DNA of 64,000 nt from Blastochloris viridis (lineage in GTDB: Bacteria; Pseudomonadota; Alphaproteobacteria; Rhizobiales; Xanthobacteraceae), in NCBI RefSeq assembly GCF_001402875.1, contig NZ_CP012946.1, positions 1,032,001 to 1,096,000 on the forward strand. Direction: 5' to 3'. Within the stretch, counting starts at the first letter, position 1. Each line of letters opens with the position of its first letter. Position numbers and translations under genes: made by a program. This document shows positions 1-8,256 of the stretch, in pieces. The notes under the pieces are model-generated. The model did no database searches, had not been told where the DNA came from, and worked only from the letters and a program-made list of their open reading frames with translations.

Positions 1-2
1 GC

Positions 3-2471
3 GAGCGCGTCACCATTCGCGTCACCGGCGCGCTGGCAGGCGTCGACGCGGTGAAGGCGGTGCCGGCGGCGGCGAGCGGGCGGTCGCTGCGGCTCGGCGA
101 CATCGCCGAGGTCTCGGCCGGGCTGGAGGATCCGCCGAGCTTTCGGATTCGCAAGGACCGCGAGCGCGCGTTGGCGCTGGCGGTGGCGATGAGGCACGGT
201 GCCAACGTCATCGCGCTCGGCGAGCATCTTGCCGCGGCCGAGGCCGAGCTGCGCCGCGAACTGCCGGTTGGCTTCGAGCTTAGCCAAGTCACCAATCAGG
301 CCGAGGTGGTCGAGGAGGCGATCTCGGAATTCGTGTTCAAGTTCGTGGTGGCGGTGTCGATCGTGCTGGTCGTGTCGTTCGCCTCGCTGGGCCTGCGCAC
401 CGGGGTGGTGGTGGCGCTGGCGGTGCCGCTGACGCTGGCCGGTACCTTCACCGCGATGCTCGTGTTCGGCATCGATCTGCAGCGGGTGTCGCTCGGTGCG
501 TTGATCCTGTCGCTCGGGCTTCTGGTCGACGATGCCATTATCGCCATCGAGATGATGGTGGTGAAGATCGAGCAGGGCTGGGAGCGCACCAAGGCGGCGA
601 CGTTCGCCTGGGAGTCGACGGCGTTTCCGATGCTGTTCGGCACGCTGGTGACGGCGGCGGGCTTCCTGCCGGTCGGCCTGGCGGCGTCCTCCACCGGCGA
701 ATATGCCGGTGGCATCTTCCACGTCGTCACCATTGCGCTGATCATCTCGTGGTTCGTGGCGGTGATCTTCACGCCGTTCCTCGGCATGCACCTGTTGCCG
801 AAATCGCTGGAGGCGAAGGCCAAGGCGTTTGGCCACGACGAGCACGCCATCTACCAGACCCCGGCCTACCAGCGGCTGCGCGGCGGCGTGCGCTTTGCCA
901 TGCGCCACAAGCGGGCGGTGGTGGCGGCGACCTTTCTGCTGCTCGTCGGCGCCAGCGTCGGCCTGAAGCTGGTGCCGCAACAGTTCTTCCCGTCGTCGAC
1001 CCGGCCGGAGCTGTTGGTCGAACTGCGTGGGCCGGAGGGCGCCTCGTTCGCGCTGGCCGATGCCGAGGCACGCAAGATCGAGGCGATGCTGGCCGACGAT
1101 GCCGATGTCGCCTGGTACACCAGCTATATCGGCGCCGGGGCACCGCGGTTCTTCCTTGCCTTCAACCCGACGCTGCCCAACCCGAACTATGCGCTGGTGC
1201 TGGTTCAGACCAAGGGCGGGGCGGCGCGCGAGCGCGTCCACGACAAGCTTCTTGCCTATGGCGGGCGCGAGGAGGGCGCGGCCAAGCTGCGCGTCAGCCG
1301 GCTCGAAATGGGGCCGCCGGTCGGCTATCCGGTGCAGTTCCGCGTCTCCGGCACCGACCTTGGCGATATCCGCCGCACCGCCGAGGACCTGCGGCGGGTG
1401 ATGCGGGCCGACCGCCGCACCCGCGACGTCGAACTCGATTGGGGCGAGCGCGCCAAGACCGTCGAACTCCAGGTCGACCAGGAGCGGGCGCGGCTGCTCG
1501 GGCTCGACACCCGCGATGTGGCGCTGGCGCTGCAGATGCTGCTGTCGGGCTATGAGACCACCGAGGTGCGCGAGGGCACCCGGCAGGTGGCGGTTATGGT
1601 GCGGGCGGCACCGGAGGAGCGCCTCAAGCTCGACCATCTCGACGATCTGGTGGTGGCCTCGCGCGACGGCCGCGCCATTCCCGTCAGCCAGGTGGCGCGG
1701 GTGGTTTATGGCGCCGAGGACCCCATCATTTGGAAGCGCAACCGCGAAATGGTGCTCACCGTGCGCGCCGACGTCATCCATGGCGTGCAGGGGCCGGACG
1801 TCACCGCCGACCTCCTGACGCGGCTGCCGAAGGAGATGAAGCCGCTGCCGGTCGGCGTGCGCATCGAGGCCGGCGGGGCGTATGAGGAGAGCGCGCGCGC
1901 CAATGGCGCGCTGTTCGCGGTGTTTCCGCTGATGGTCGTCGCCATGCTGGTGCTGATCATGATCCAGGTGCAGAGCTTCTCGCGCGCCGTGCTGGTGTTC
2001 GCGACCTTCCCGCTCGGGCTGATCGGCGCGGTGGGCGCGCTCCTGATTGCGCAGCAGCCGTTCGGCTTCGTCGCCATTCTCGGCGTCATCGCGCTGGGTG
2101 GCATGATCATGCGCAACACGCTGATCCTGGTCGACCAGATCGACCAGGATCTGGCGAGCGGCTCCAGCATGAGCGAGGCGATCTTGGAGGCGACGGTGCG
2201 GCGCGCCCGGCCGGTGGTGCTGACGGCGCTGGCCGCGGTGCTGGCGTTCATGCCGCTCGCCACCAACGTGTTCTGGGGGCCGATGGCGACGGCGATGATC
2301 GGCGGGCTCACCATGGCGACGGTGCTGACGCTGATGTTCCTGCCGGCGTTCGCGGCGCTGTGGTTCCGGGTCGGCGACCCGACGGCGGCGGGCGGTGATC
2401 GCAGGCACGTCGTCCCGGACGGCGCGGGCTGTGCAACAGCCGGCGCCGAGCCGGGACCGCAGGCAGGATAG
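3..2471 (+). CDS. RND-family efflux pump inner-membrane subunit, 5' end outside window
   Basis: This is the C-terminal ~820 residues of a proton-driven RND transporter of the AcrB/HAE type. The reading frame is open to the left edge, so about 200 N-terminal residues (TM1 and part of the porter domain) lie outside; the GTG at 51 is only an internal codon. Visible features are the TM4 proton-relay motif GLLVDDAIIAIE near position 520, the second porter half with its FFPSSTRPELLV entry, and the C-terminal TM bundle (GGMIMRNTLILVDQID) ending near 2370. The last ~30 residues are a low-complexity Gly/Ala/Pro tail. No membrane-fusion or TolC gene is visible on this side, so they should lie upstream. 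Substrate cannot be told from sequence. Confidence 0.93.
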   Translation, partial: ERVTIRVTGALAGVDAVKAVPAAASGRSLRLGDIAEVSAGLEDPPSFRIRKDRERALALAVAMRHGANVIALGEHLAAAEAELRRELPVGFELSQVTNQAEVVEEAISEFVFKFVVAVSIVLVVSFASLGLRTGVVVALAVPLTLAGTFTAMLVFGIDLQRVSLGALILSLGLLVDDAIIAIEMMVVKIEQGWERTKAATFAWESTAFPMLFGTLVTAAGFLPVGLAASSTGEYAGGIFHVVTIALIISWFVAVIFTPFLGMHLLPKSLEAKAKAFGHDEHAIYQTPAYQRLRGGVRFAMRHKRAVVAATFLLLVGASVGLKLVPQQFFPSSTRPELLVELRGPEGASFALADAEARKIEAMLADDADVAWYTSYIGAGAPRFFLAFNPTLPNPNYALVLVQTKGGAARERVHDKLLAYGGREEGAAKLRVSRLEMGPPVGYPVQFRVSGTDLGDIRRTAEDLRRVMRADRRTRDVELDWGERAKTVELQVDQERARLLGLDTRDVALALQMLLSGYETTEVREGTRQVAVMVRAAPEERLKLDHLDDLVVASRDGRAIPVSQVARVVYGAEDPIIWKRNREMVLTVRADVIHGVQGPDVTADLLTRLPKEMKPLPVGVRIEAGGAYEESARANGALFAVFPLMVVAMLVLIMIQVQSFSRAVLVFATFPLGLIGAVGALLIAQQPFGFVAILGVIALGGMIMRNTLILVDQIDQDLASGSSMSEAILEATVRRARPVVLTALAAVLAFMPLATNVFWGPMATAMIGGLTMATVLTLMFLPAFAALWFRVGDPTAAGGDRRHVVPDGAGCATAGAEPGPQAG

Positions 2472-2488
2472 AACCGGAGTCTTCTGAC

Positions 2489-2530
2489 GATCCCGGGTCG
2501 CGCGCCTGCGGCGCTTGTCCGGGATGACGC
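2489..2530. repeat. Small palindromic intergenic repeat
   Basis: A hairpin with TCCCGG at one end and CCGGGA at the other. The inner sequence (GCGCTTGTCCGGGATGACG) resembles the core of the larger repeats at 17008 and 47065. It sits between convergent genes and may help terminate them. Confidence 0.5.
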
Positions 2531-2549
2531 GGCGAGGGTGCCCGTCGCC

Positions 2550-3413
2550 TCACGCGAACGGCACCACCTTCTGGCATTGCATGCCGAGGCCCTGGACGCC
2601 GAGGGTGATGACGTCGCCGGGGCGGAGATAGCGCGGCGGCTTCTTGCCCATGCCGACGCCGGGCGGGGTGCCGGTGGTGATGACGTCGCCCGGCTCCAGC
2701 ACCATGAAATGGCTGATGTAGGAGATCAGATAGGCGACGCCGAACACCATGGTCTTGGTCGATCCGGTCTGCATCCGCGTGCCGTTGACGTCGAGCCACA
2801 TGTCGAGGTTCTGGACGTCCTTGATTTCGTCCGGCGTCACCAGCCACGGCCCCAGCGGGCCGAAGCTCTCGCAGCTCTTGCCCTTCATCCACTGGCCGGC
2901 GCGCTCCATCTGGAAGCTGCGCTCGGACACGTCGTTGCAGATGCAGAAGCCGGCAACGAATTTCAGCGCGTCCTTCTCCTCGACGTAGCGCGCCTTGGAG
3001 CCGATCACCACCGCCAGCTCGACCTCCCAATCGGTCTTCTTGGCGCCGGGCGGGATCATCACATTGTCGTCGGGGCCGACGATGCACGACGGCGCCTTGT
3101 TGAACAGGATCGGCTCCTTCGGCACCTCGGAGCCGGTCTCGGCGGCGTGGTCGGCATAGTTCATGCCCACCGCGATGAAGTTGCGGGTGCCGCCGACGCA
3201 GGCGCCGACGCGGGCGCGGCTCGACACCTTCGGCAGCTTGTCGGGGTTGATCTTCTTGAGCTTGGCAAGGGTGCGCGGTGCCAGCGCGCTGCCGGTGATG
3301 TCGGTGGTGCCGTTCAGCTCCGCCAATACGCCGGACAGATCACGAACCGATCCGTCGGCCGCGACAAGTCCAGACTTCTCGCGGCCGGGCGGGCCGTGGC
3401 GGCAGAGCTTCAT
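2550..3413 (-). CDS. Fumarylacetoacetate hydrolase (FAH) family protein
   Basis: 287 residues, the usual length for short FAH-family enzymes (fumarylpyruvate hydrolase, 2-hydroxyhepta-2,4-diene-1,7-dioate isomerase, acylpyruvase). The metal-binding set is visible as DWEVELAVVIG (Glu130, Glu132) and the following NDVSERSFQ (Asp161); the core GMNYADHAAE and the closing GDVITTGTPPGVGMG loop are intact. I started it at MKLCRHGPPG, which is the normal family N-terminus; the frame is open 44 codons further upstream but that part is non-conserved. It is convergent with the RND gene and has no catabolic neighbours, so the substrate is open. The family tends to act on diketo or oxaloacetate-like acids in the cytoplasm. 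Confidence 0.9.
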   Translation of the reverse strand: MKLCRHGPPGREKSGLVAADGSVRDLSGVLAELNGTTDITGSALAPRTLAKLKKINPDKLPKVSSRARVGACVGGTRNFIAVGMNYADHAAETGSEVPKEPILFNKAPSCIVGPDDNVMIPPGAKKTDWEVELAVVIGSKARYVEEKDALKFVAGFCICNDVSERSFQMERAGQWMKGKSCESFGPLGPWLVTPDEIKDVQNLDMWLDVNGTRMQTGSTKTMVFGVAYLISYISHFMVLEPGDVITTGTPPGVGMGKKPPRYLRPGDVITLGVQGLGMQCQKVVPFA

Positions 3414-3669
3414 GACAGGAACCGGATCGGTGACACTCAAGGGCGGCTGAGCCGGCAATCTTGCGTCCGGCCATCGGGGCACGCAAGTTCGGCCGCTCGG
3501 CAGCGTGACAATTTGGCCGCATATGTTGCTCGATTGCAACGACAAACGTCGCGGATGCGGTCGCGGCGGGATCGGTGTTGCAGCGCGGTACCGTCATAAA
3601 TCGGTTGTCTGACTCACGTTATGTCTGGCGCGGCCGTTCCCTGGAAGGCGTAGCCAGCGTGAGACACCA

Positions 3670-4482
3670 ATGACACAAGCGCGCCGCTACAGGTCGCTGT
3701 TCATCTCCGACGTTCATCTCGGAACCAAGGGGTGCCAGGCCGACCTTCTGCTCGACTTCATTCGCCACAACGACGCCGACACCATCTATCTGGTCGGCGA
3801 CATCATCGACGGCTGGCGGCTGCGCAGCGGCTGGTACTGGCCTCAGGCGCACAACGACATCGTCCAGAAGATGCTGCGCAAGGCGCGCAAGGGCTCACGC
3901 ATCATTCTGCTGCCGGGCAATCACGACGAGTTTCTGCGCAACTATTACGGCACCCATTTCGGCGGCATCGAGGTGCAGGAGACCGCGATCCACCAGGCCG
4001 CCGACGGCAAGCGCTATCTGGTGATCCACGGCGATATCTTCGATCTGGTGGTGCGGCACGCCCGCTGGCTCGCCTTCCTCGGCGACTGGGCCTACGTGTT
4101 CGCGCTCGGCGTCAATACCTACCTCAATCGCGCCCGCCGGCTGTTCGGCCTCAGCTACTGGTCGCTGTCGCAATGGGCCAAGCTGAAGGTCAAGAACGCC
4201 GTCAACTATATCGGCGAGTTCGAGACCACCCTCGCCAACGAAGCCCTGCGGCATCAAGTCGACGGCGTGATCTGCGGGCATATCCACCACGCCGCCATCA
4301 GCGACGATTACGGTATCCGTTACATCAATTGCGGCGACTGGGTGGAGAGCTGCACGGCGGTGGCCGAACATGACGACGGCCGGTTCGAGATCATCACCTG
4401 GACCCGGCGGACGGCGGCGACGCTCGAGGTGGACGACGAGATCGAGGCCGGCGCGGTGCCGGCGGCCCGTGTCGCCGCCTGA
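3670..4482 (+). CDS. LpxH-like calcineurin-type metallophosphoesterase
   Basis: 270 residues with all dinuclear-metal motifs of the calcineurin superfamily: DVHLG (Asp14, His16), GDIIDGW (Asp44), GNHDE (Asn84, His85), HGD and GHIHH. It belongs to the UDP-2,3-diacylglucosamine pyrophosphatase-like branch (LpxH/YbbF relatives), often annotated as lipid A UDP-diacylglucosamine diphosphatase. In many alphaproteobacteria the actual lipid A step is done by LpxI, so a role on another nucleotide-linked or phosphorylated lipid is possible. It lies 248 nt ahead of a GT4 glycosyltransferase on the same strand, and a GT28 follows on the other strand. This suggests a shared role in envelope glycolipid synthesis. 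Confidence 0.85.
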   Translation: MTQARRYRSLFISDVHLGTKGCQADLLLDFIRHNDADTIYLVGDIIDGWRLRSGWYWPQAHNDIVQKMLRKARKGSRIILLPGNHDEFLRNYYGTHFGGIEVQETAIHQAADGKRYLVIHGDIFDLVVRHARWLAFLGDWAYVFALGVNTYLNRARRLFGLSYWSLSQWAKLKVKNAVNYIGEFETTLANEALRHQVDGVICGHIHHAAISDDYGIRYINCGDWVESCTAVAEHDDGRFEIITWTRRTAATLEVDDEIEAGAVPAARVAA

Positions 4483-4730
4483 CGCGCCGACGCGCGGTGC
4501 CGTGCGCCGGGTGCCGCGCACGCAGGAGCGCGAGCCCGGTGCCGGTGAGACGTTTTATGATGAAGTTCAATAACTTGTGGTACGGCTTTTGCGGGCTGCC
4601 GCCGCCGTGGGTGTCGCGTCCCGGCCATCGACGCGGCCCTGCTGTGCCGGGAGGGCATTCCCATCGGGTTGACCGCGGCAGCGGTGTCGGCCACATCGGT
4701 GCCGGCACAGCCGATGCGAGGAACGGTCCG

Positions 4731-5741
4731 ATGAAGATCCTGGTTGCGACGGATGCGTGGCAACCGCAGCGCAACGGCGTCGTCCGGGCGCTCCAGCAGA
4801 CCAGCGCTGCCGCGGCGCGGCTCGGCGTGACGTTCGAATTCCTGACGCCGCAGGAATTCGCCACGGTGCCGATGCCGGGCTATCCGGAGATTCCGCTGTC
4901 GCTGGCGCGGCCGTCCATCGTGGCGCAGCGCATCCGGGCATCCGGCGCCGACCACATCCACATCGCCACCGAGGGGCCGCTCGGCTTTCTCGCCCGCGGC
5001 GCCTGCCTGGAGGCGGGACGGCGCTTCACCACCTCCTATCTCACCAAGTTTCCCGAATACATCGCCGCCCGCATGCCGGTGCCGCAGGCGCTGAGCTACG
5101 CGGTGCTGCGCTGGTTCCACAATGCCGGCGCCGGTGTGATGGTGGTGACCGACTCGATGGAGCGCGATCTGCGCACGCGCGGCTTCCGGAACGTGATGCG
5201 GTGGACCCGTGGCGTCGACGCCGATCTGTTCCGGCCGCGCCTCGATGCCGATCTCGGCCTCAAGCGGCCGGTGTTCCTTTATGTCGGGCGCGTCGCGGTG
5301 GAGAAGAACGTCGAGGCGTTCCTCGCACTCGACCTGCCCGGCACCAAGCTGGTGGTGGGCGATGGTCCCTCGCGGGCGACGCTGGAGCGGCGCTATCCCG
5401 AGGCGAGGTTTGTCGGCGCCAAGGACAGCGATGAGCTGGCAATCCATTACGCCGGCGCCGATGTGCTGGTGTTTCCGAGCCGCACCGACGTGTTCGGCAA
5501 CGTGATGCTGGAGGCGCTGGCGTCCGGCGTGCCGGTCGCCGCCTTCCCGGTGGCGGGCCCGCTCGACGTCATCGGCGATGAGCCGGTCGGGGTGCTGGAC
5601 GAGGATTTGAGGCGCGCCTGCCTCGCCGCGCTGGAGATTCCGCGCGAGCGCTGCCGCGAGTTTGCGCTGCGCCACAGCTGGGAGGCCAGCGCCCGGCTGT
5701 TCGTCGGCAATGCCGAGACGGTGGTGCGGCGGGCGGGATAG
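4731..5741 (+). CDS. GT4-family glycosyltransferase (SqdX/MgtA-like)
   Basis: 336 residues, GT-B fold. The N-terminus is typical (MKILVATDAWQPQRNGVVRAL), the donor-site region reads VFLYVGRVAVEKNVEAF, and the E-x7-E signature is in DVFGNVMLEALASGVPV. The closest general relatives are sulfoquinovosyl- or mannosyl-transferases acting on diacylglycerol or lipid acceptors (SqdX, MgtA). The frame stays open 78 codons upstream, but the conserved start is the ATG at 4731. Together with the preceding phosphoesterase and the facing MGDG-synthase-like GT28, it points to membrane glycolipid assembly. Donor and acceptor cannot be named from sequence. Confidence 0.88.
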   Translation: MKILVATDAWQPQRNGVVRALQQTSAAAARLGVTFEFLTPQEFATVPMPGYPEIPLSLARPSIVAQRIRASGADHIHIATEGPLGFLARGACLEAGRRFTTSYLTKFPEYIAARMPVPQALSYAVLRWFHNAGAGVMVVTDSMERDLRTRGFRNVMRWTRGVDADLFRPRLDADLGLKRPVFLYVGRVAVEKNVEAFLALDLPGTKLVVGDGPSRATLERRYPEARFVGAKDSDELAIHYAGADVLVFPSRTDVFGNVMLEALASGVPVAAFPVAGPLDVIGDEPVGVLDEDLRRACLAALEIPRERCREFALRHSWEASARLFVGNAETVVRRAG

Positions 5742-5742
5742 A

Positions 5743-5786
5743 GCATTTTCCACACAAGTGGGATCCGGTTGTGTGAAAGAAAATGC
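5743..5786. repeat. Rhizobial-type intergenic repeat with GCATTTTC ends
   Basis: Starts GCATTTTC and ends GAAAATGC, with an interior GGATCCGGTTGTGTGAA. From memory this matches a very common dispersed intergenic element of Rhizobiales chromosomes. It begins immediately after the GT4 stop codon and may act as a transcription end. Confidence 0.55.
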
Positions 5787-5831
5787 GAAATAACAACGCC
5801 CTATGGGCCGGATTCGCGGTCTCCGCCCAGG

Positions 5832-5875
5832 CCTCATGCTGAGGAGGCGCTCTTGCGCCGTCTCGAAGCATGAGG
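5832..5875. repeat. Palindromic REP-like element (CCTCATGCT ... AGCATGAGG)
   Basis: The outer arms CCTCATGCT and AGCATGAGG are perfect reverse complements around GAGGAGGCGC-TCTT-GCGCCGTCTCGA. This is the classic layout of the small palindromes found hundreds of times in Bradyrhizobium/Rhodopseudomonas-type genomes. Two degenerate half copies (CTCAGGATAAGG and CTCAGGATGAGG) follow at about 5924-5972, reaching the 3' end of the GT28 gene. Confidence 0.6.
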
Positions 5876-5961
5876 GCATTTCCGAGACTTCGGGATCATC
5901 GTTCGCGACGGCCTTGCGGCCGCTTCTCAGGATAAGGTTCGACGCCGCTGTCGCGGGCTGC

Positions 5962-7113
5962 TCAGGATGAGGGCGCCAGCAGGCCGCACAGCGTCCCGAC
6001 GATCTCCTCGGTGGCGCGGGGGTGGCCGAGCGCGCGCGATTTCGCCGCCATCGCCGCCAGTCTGGCCCGCTCCGCGCCGAACAGCGCGACCACGGTCCTG
6101 GCGATCACCGCCGGGTCCTTCACGAACAGGCCGCCGCCATGGTCGACGACGTAGTCGACATTGCCTTCCTCCTGGCCGGGGATGAAGCCGGAGAACAGGA
6201 TCGGCAGGCCGCAGATGGTGGCCTCGGCGATGGTGCCGGGGCCGGCCTTGGTGACCAGGAGGTCCGAGGCGTGCATCAGTTCGGCCATCTGGTCGACGAA
6301 GCCGAGCACGGTGACCGGCGCCGGCCAGGTGTCCGCGGCGAGTTCGTTCTTCAGCTTCGAATTGCGCCCGCACACCACGACGACCTGGCCCAGCGCCCGG
6401 CCTTGGCCCAGCGCGCCGGCTAGCGCTCGAACGATGTCGCCGACCGGGCCGATGCCGTCGCCACCGCCCATCACCAGCACGGCCGGCAGATTTGGCACCA
6501 TGCCGAAGGCGGCGCGCGCCTCGGCGCGGTCGGACGGGGCCTCGGCAAAGGTGGCGCGCACCGGCAGGCCGCAGGCGTGGATGGTGGCGCGCGGCCGGCC
6601 GGCCTTGACCGCGGCCGCGGCTGCCCGCTCGGTCGGCACGAACAGTGCCGTGGTGGCGCCGTCGAACCAGGTCGGGTGGATCGAGCCAAGATCGGTGACC
6701 ACGGTGGCGAACGGCGTCGCCGGGGCGACGTCGGCCAGCACCGGCGCCACCAGCGCGTTGACCAGCGGGTGCACCGACACCACCAGGTCCGGCGCCGCCG
6801 CCGTCAGCATGCGGCGGATGCGGGGGCGGGACATCACCCGCACCGCGCGCGACAGCAGACGGGTCAGTTGCGGCCAGCTGGTGCGCTGCCACAGCAGCTT
6901 CCACAGCCAGGGCGCATGGTTGACCAGGAGGTCGTAGCTTCCGGGCAGGCGGTTGATCGGATAGATCAGATGGTCGATCAGGACGTCGACGATCTCGACC
7001 GCGGTGCCGGGACGCTGGCGTTCGAATTCGGCGGCAAGTGCGCGGGCGCTGGCCAGATGGCCACCGCCGGTCCTGCTCATCAGGATCAGAACGCGCGATT
7101 GGGAACCGGACAT
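5962..7113 (-). CDS. MGDG synthase-like GT28 glycosyltransferase
   Basis: 383 residues from the ATG at 7113 (MSGSQSRVLILMSRTGGGH). The GGGH loop near the N-terminus, the HPLVN segment after ~110 residues, a central VLVMGGGDGIGPV, and the donor-binding run DLLVTKAGPGTIAEA followed by PILFSGFIPGQEEGN mark it as a member of the MurG / monogalactosyldiacylglycerol-synthase family. These enzymes transfer a sugar from a UDP-sugar to diacylglycerol on the cytoplasmic face. An upstream in-frame extension exists but would run into the divergent dehydratase promoter. With the GT4 and phosphoesterase next door it forms a plausible three-gene glycolipid locus, though the genes are convergent rather than one operon. 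Confidence 0.87.
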   Translation of the reverse strand: MSGSQSRVLILMSRTGGGHLASARALAAEFERQRPGTAVEIVDVLIDHLIYPINRLPGSYDLLVNHAPWLWKLLWQRTSWPQLTRLLSRAVRVMSRPRIRRMLTAAAPDLVVSVHPLVNALVAPVLADVAPATPFATVVTDLGSIHPTWFDGATTALFVPTERAAAAAVKAGRPRATIHACGLPVRATFAEAPSDRAEARAAFGMVPNLPAVLVMGGGDGIGPVGDIVRALAGALGQGRALGQVVVVCGRNSKLKNELAADTWPAPVTVLGFVDQMAELMHASDLLVTKAGPGTIAEATICGLPILFSGFIPGQEEGNVDYVVDHGGGLFVKDPAVIARTVVALFGAERARLAAMAAKSRALGHPRATEEIVGTLCGLLAPSS

Positions 7114-7239
7114 GACGCGGCGGGATCCTCGCAGGGGGCCTCCCTGCATCACCGTTTCGGCGCCTACCGTCAAGGCTCGGTTGCCGGAGCGATTCGCTTC
7201 GCCAGATGTTTGGATCTCTGACTGCAGCGGGTTTCTCCC

Positions 7240-8244
7240 ATGACCGGTATGTCGGCGTCGCATCGCCCTCGCGCACTTCCCACGGCCGCTGACGTCCACG
7301 ACGCGGCGGCCCGCCTTGCCGGGGTCGCGGTGCGCACGCCGCTGCTGTCGTTTCCGGTGCTGGACGCCGCGGTCGGCGCTCGGGTGGTGGTGAAGCCGGA
7401 GATGTTCCAGCGCACCGGCGCCTTCAAGTTTCGCGGCGCCTACAACAAGATCGCGCAGATCGCGCCGGAGCGGCGGTCGGCCGGGGTGGTGGCGTGGTCA
7501 TCGGGCAATCACGCCCAGGGGGTGGCGGCGGCGGCGCGGCTGTTTGCGATGCCAGCCACCATCGTGATGCCGGCCGACGCGCCGCGCGCCAAGATCGCCC
7601 GCACCCGCGCCTTCGGGGCCGAGGTGGTGACCTACGACCGCGTGCGCGAAAGCCGCGAGGAGATCGGCAGCCGGCTCGCCGCCGTGCGCGGCGCCACCGT
7701 GGTGCCGCCGTTCGACGACGCCGACATCATCGCCGGGCAGGGCACGGTGGGGCTGGAGATCGCCGAGGATTGCGTCGAACGCGGGCTGGAGCCGGACGTG
7801 GTGGTGGTGCCGGCCTCGGGCGGCGGCCTGATCGCCGGCGTCGCCCTGGCGATCGCGGAGCGGTTTGCCGCGGCCCGGATCGTGAGCGCGGAGCCGGCGG
7901 GGTTCGACGACCACGCCCGTTCGTTCGCCTCCGGCCGCCGCGAGAGCAACGATCGCCTCGCCGGCTCGATCTGCGACGCGCTGCTGATGGCCTCGCCCGG
8001 CGAAATCACCTTCGAGATCACCCGTCGCCTGGTCGGCGAGGGCGTGGCGGTGAGCGATGCCGAGGTCGAAACCGCTATGCGCTTCGCCTTCGACGAGTTG
8101 AAGCTGGTGGTCGAGCCGGGCGGGGCGGTCGCGCTGGCGGCGGTGCTGGCGGGGCGCTTCCGCGGCGCCGCCACCATTGCGGTGGTGATGTCCGGCGGCA
8201 ATGTCGACCGCGACCTCTACGCCCGCATCCTGGCGGGCGGGTGA
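7240..8244 (+). CDS. PLP-dependent serine/threonine dehydratase family enzyme
   Basis: 334 residues, fold type II PLP enzyme. The Schiff-base lysine is Lys63 in AFKFRGAYN, the substrate loop is SSGNH (87-91), and the phosphate-binding glycine cluster is PASGGGLIAG (191-200). There is no C-terminal ACT domain, so it is of the catabolic threonine dehydratase / serine racemase / 3-hydroxyaspartate ammonia-lyase size rather than biosynthetic IlvA. Expected chemistry is deamination of threonine or serine to the 2-oxo acid plus ammonia. It is divergent from the GT28 gene over a 126-nt gap and convergent with the CheZ-like gene 12 nt downstream. Which amino acid is used cannot be decided here. Confidence 0.88.
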   Translation: MTGMSASHRPRALPTAADVHDAAARLAGVAVRTPLLSFPVLDAAVGARVVVKPEMFQRTGAFKFRGAYNKIAQIAPERRSAGVVAWSSGNHAQGVAAAARLFAMPATIVMPADAPRAKIARTRAFGAEVVTYDRVRESREEIGSRLAAVRGATVVPPFDDADIIAGQGTVGLEIAEDCVERGLEPDVVVVPASGGGLIAGVALAIAERFAAARIVSAEPAGFDDHARSFASGRRESNDRLAGSICDALLMASPGEITFEITRRLVGEGVAVSDAEVETAMRFAFDELKLVVEPGGAVALAAVLAGRFRGAATIAVVMSGGNVDRDLYARILAGG

Positions 8245-8256
8245 GCGGCGGCGCGA

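Noticed and set aside
4497..4730. A 78-codon upstream extension of the GT4 glycosyltransferase
   Set aside because: Not conserved in character, and MKILVATDAWQPQ is the normal family start.
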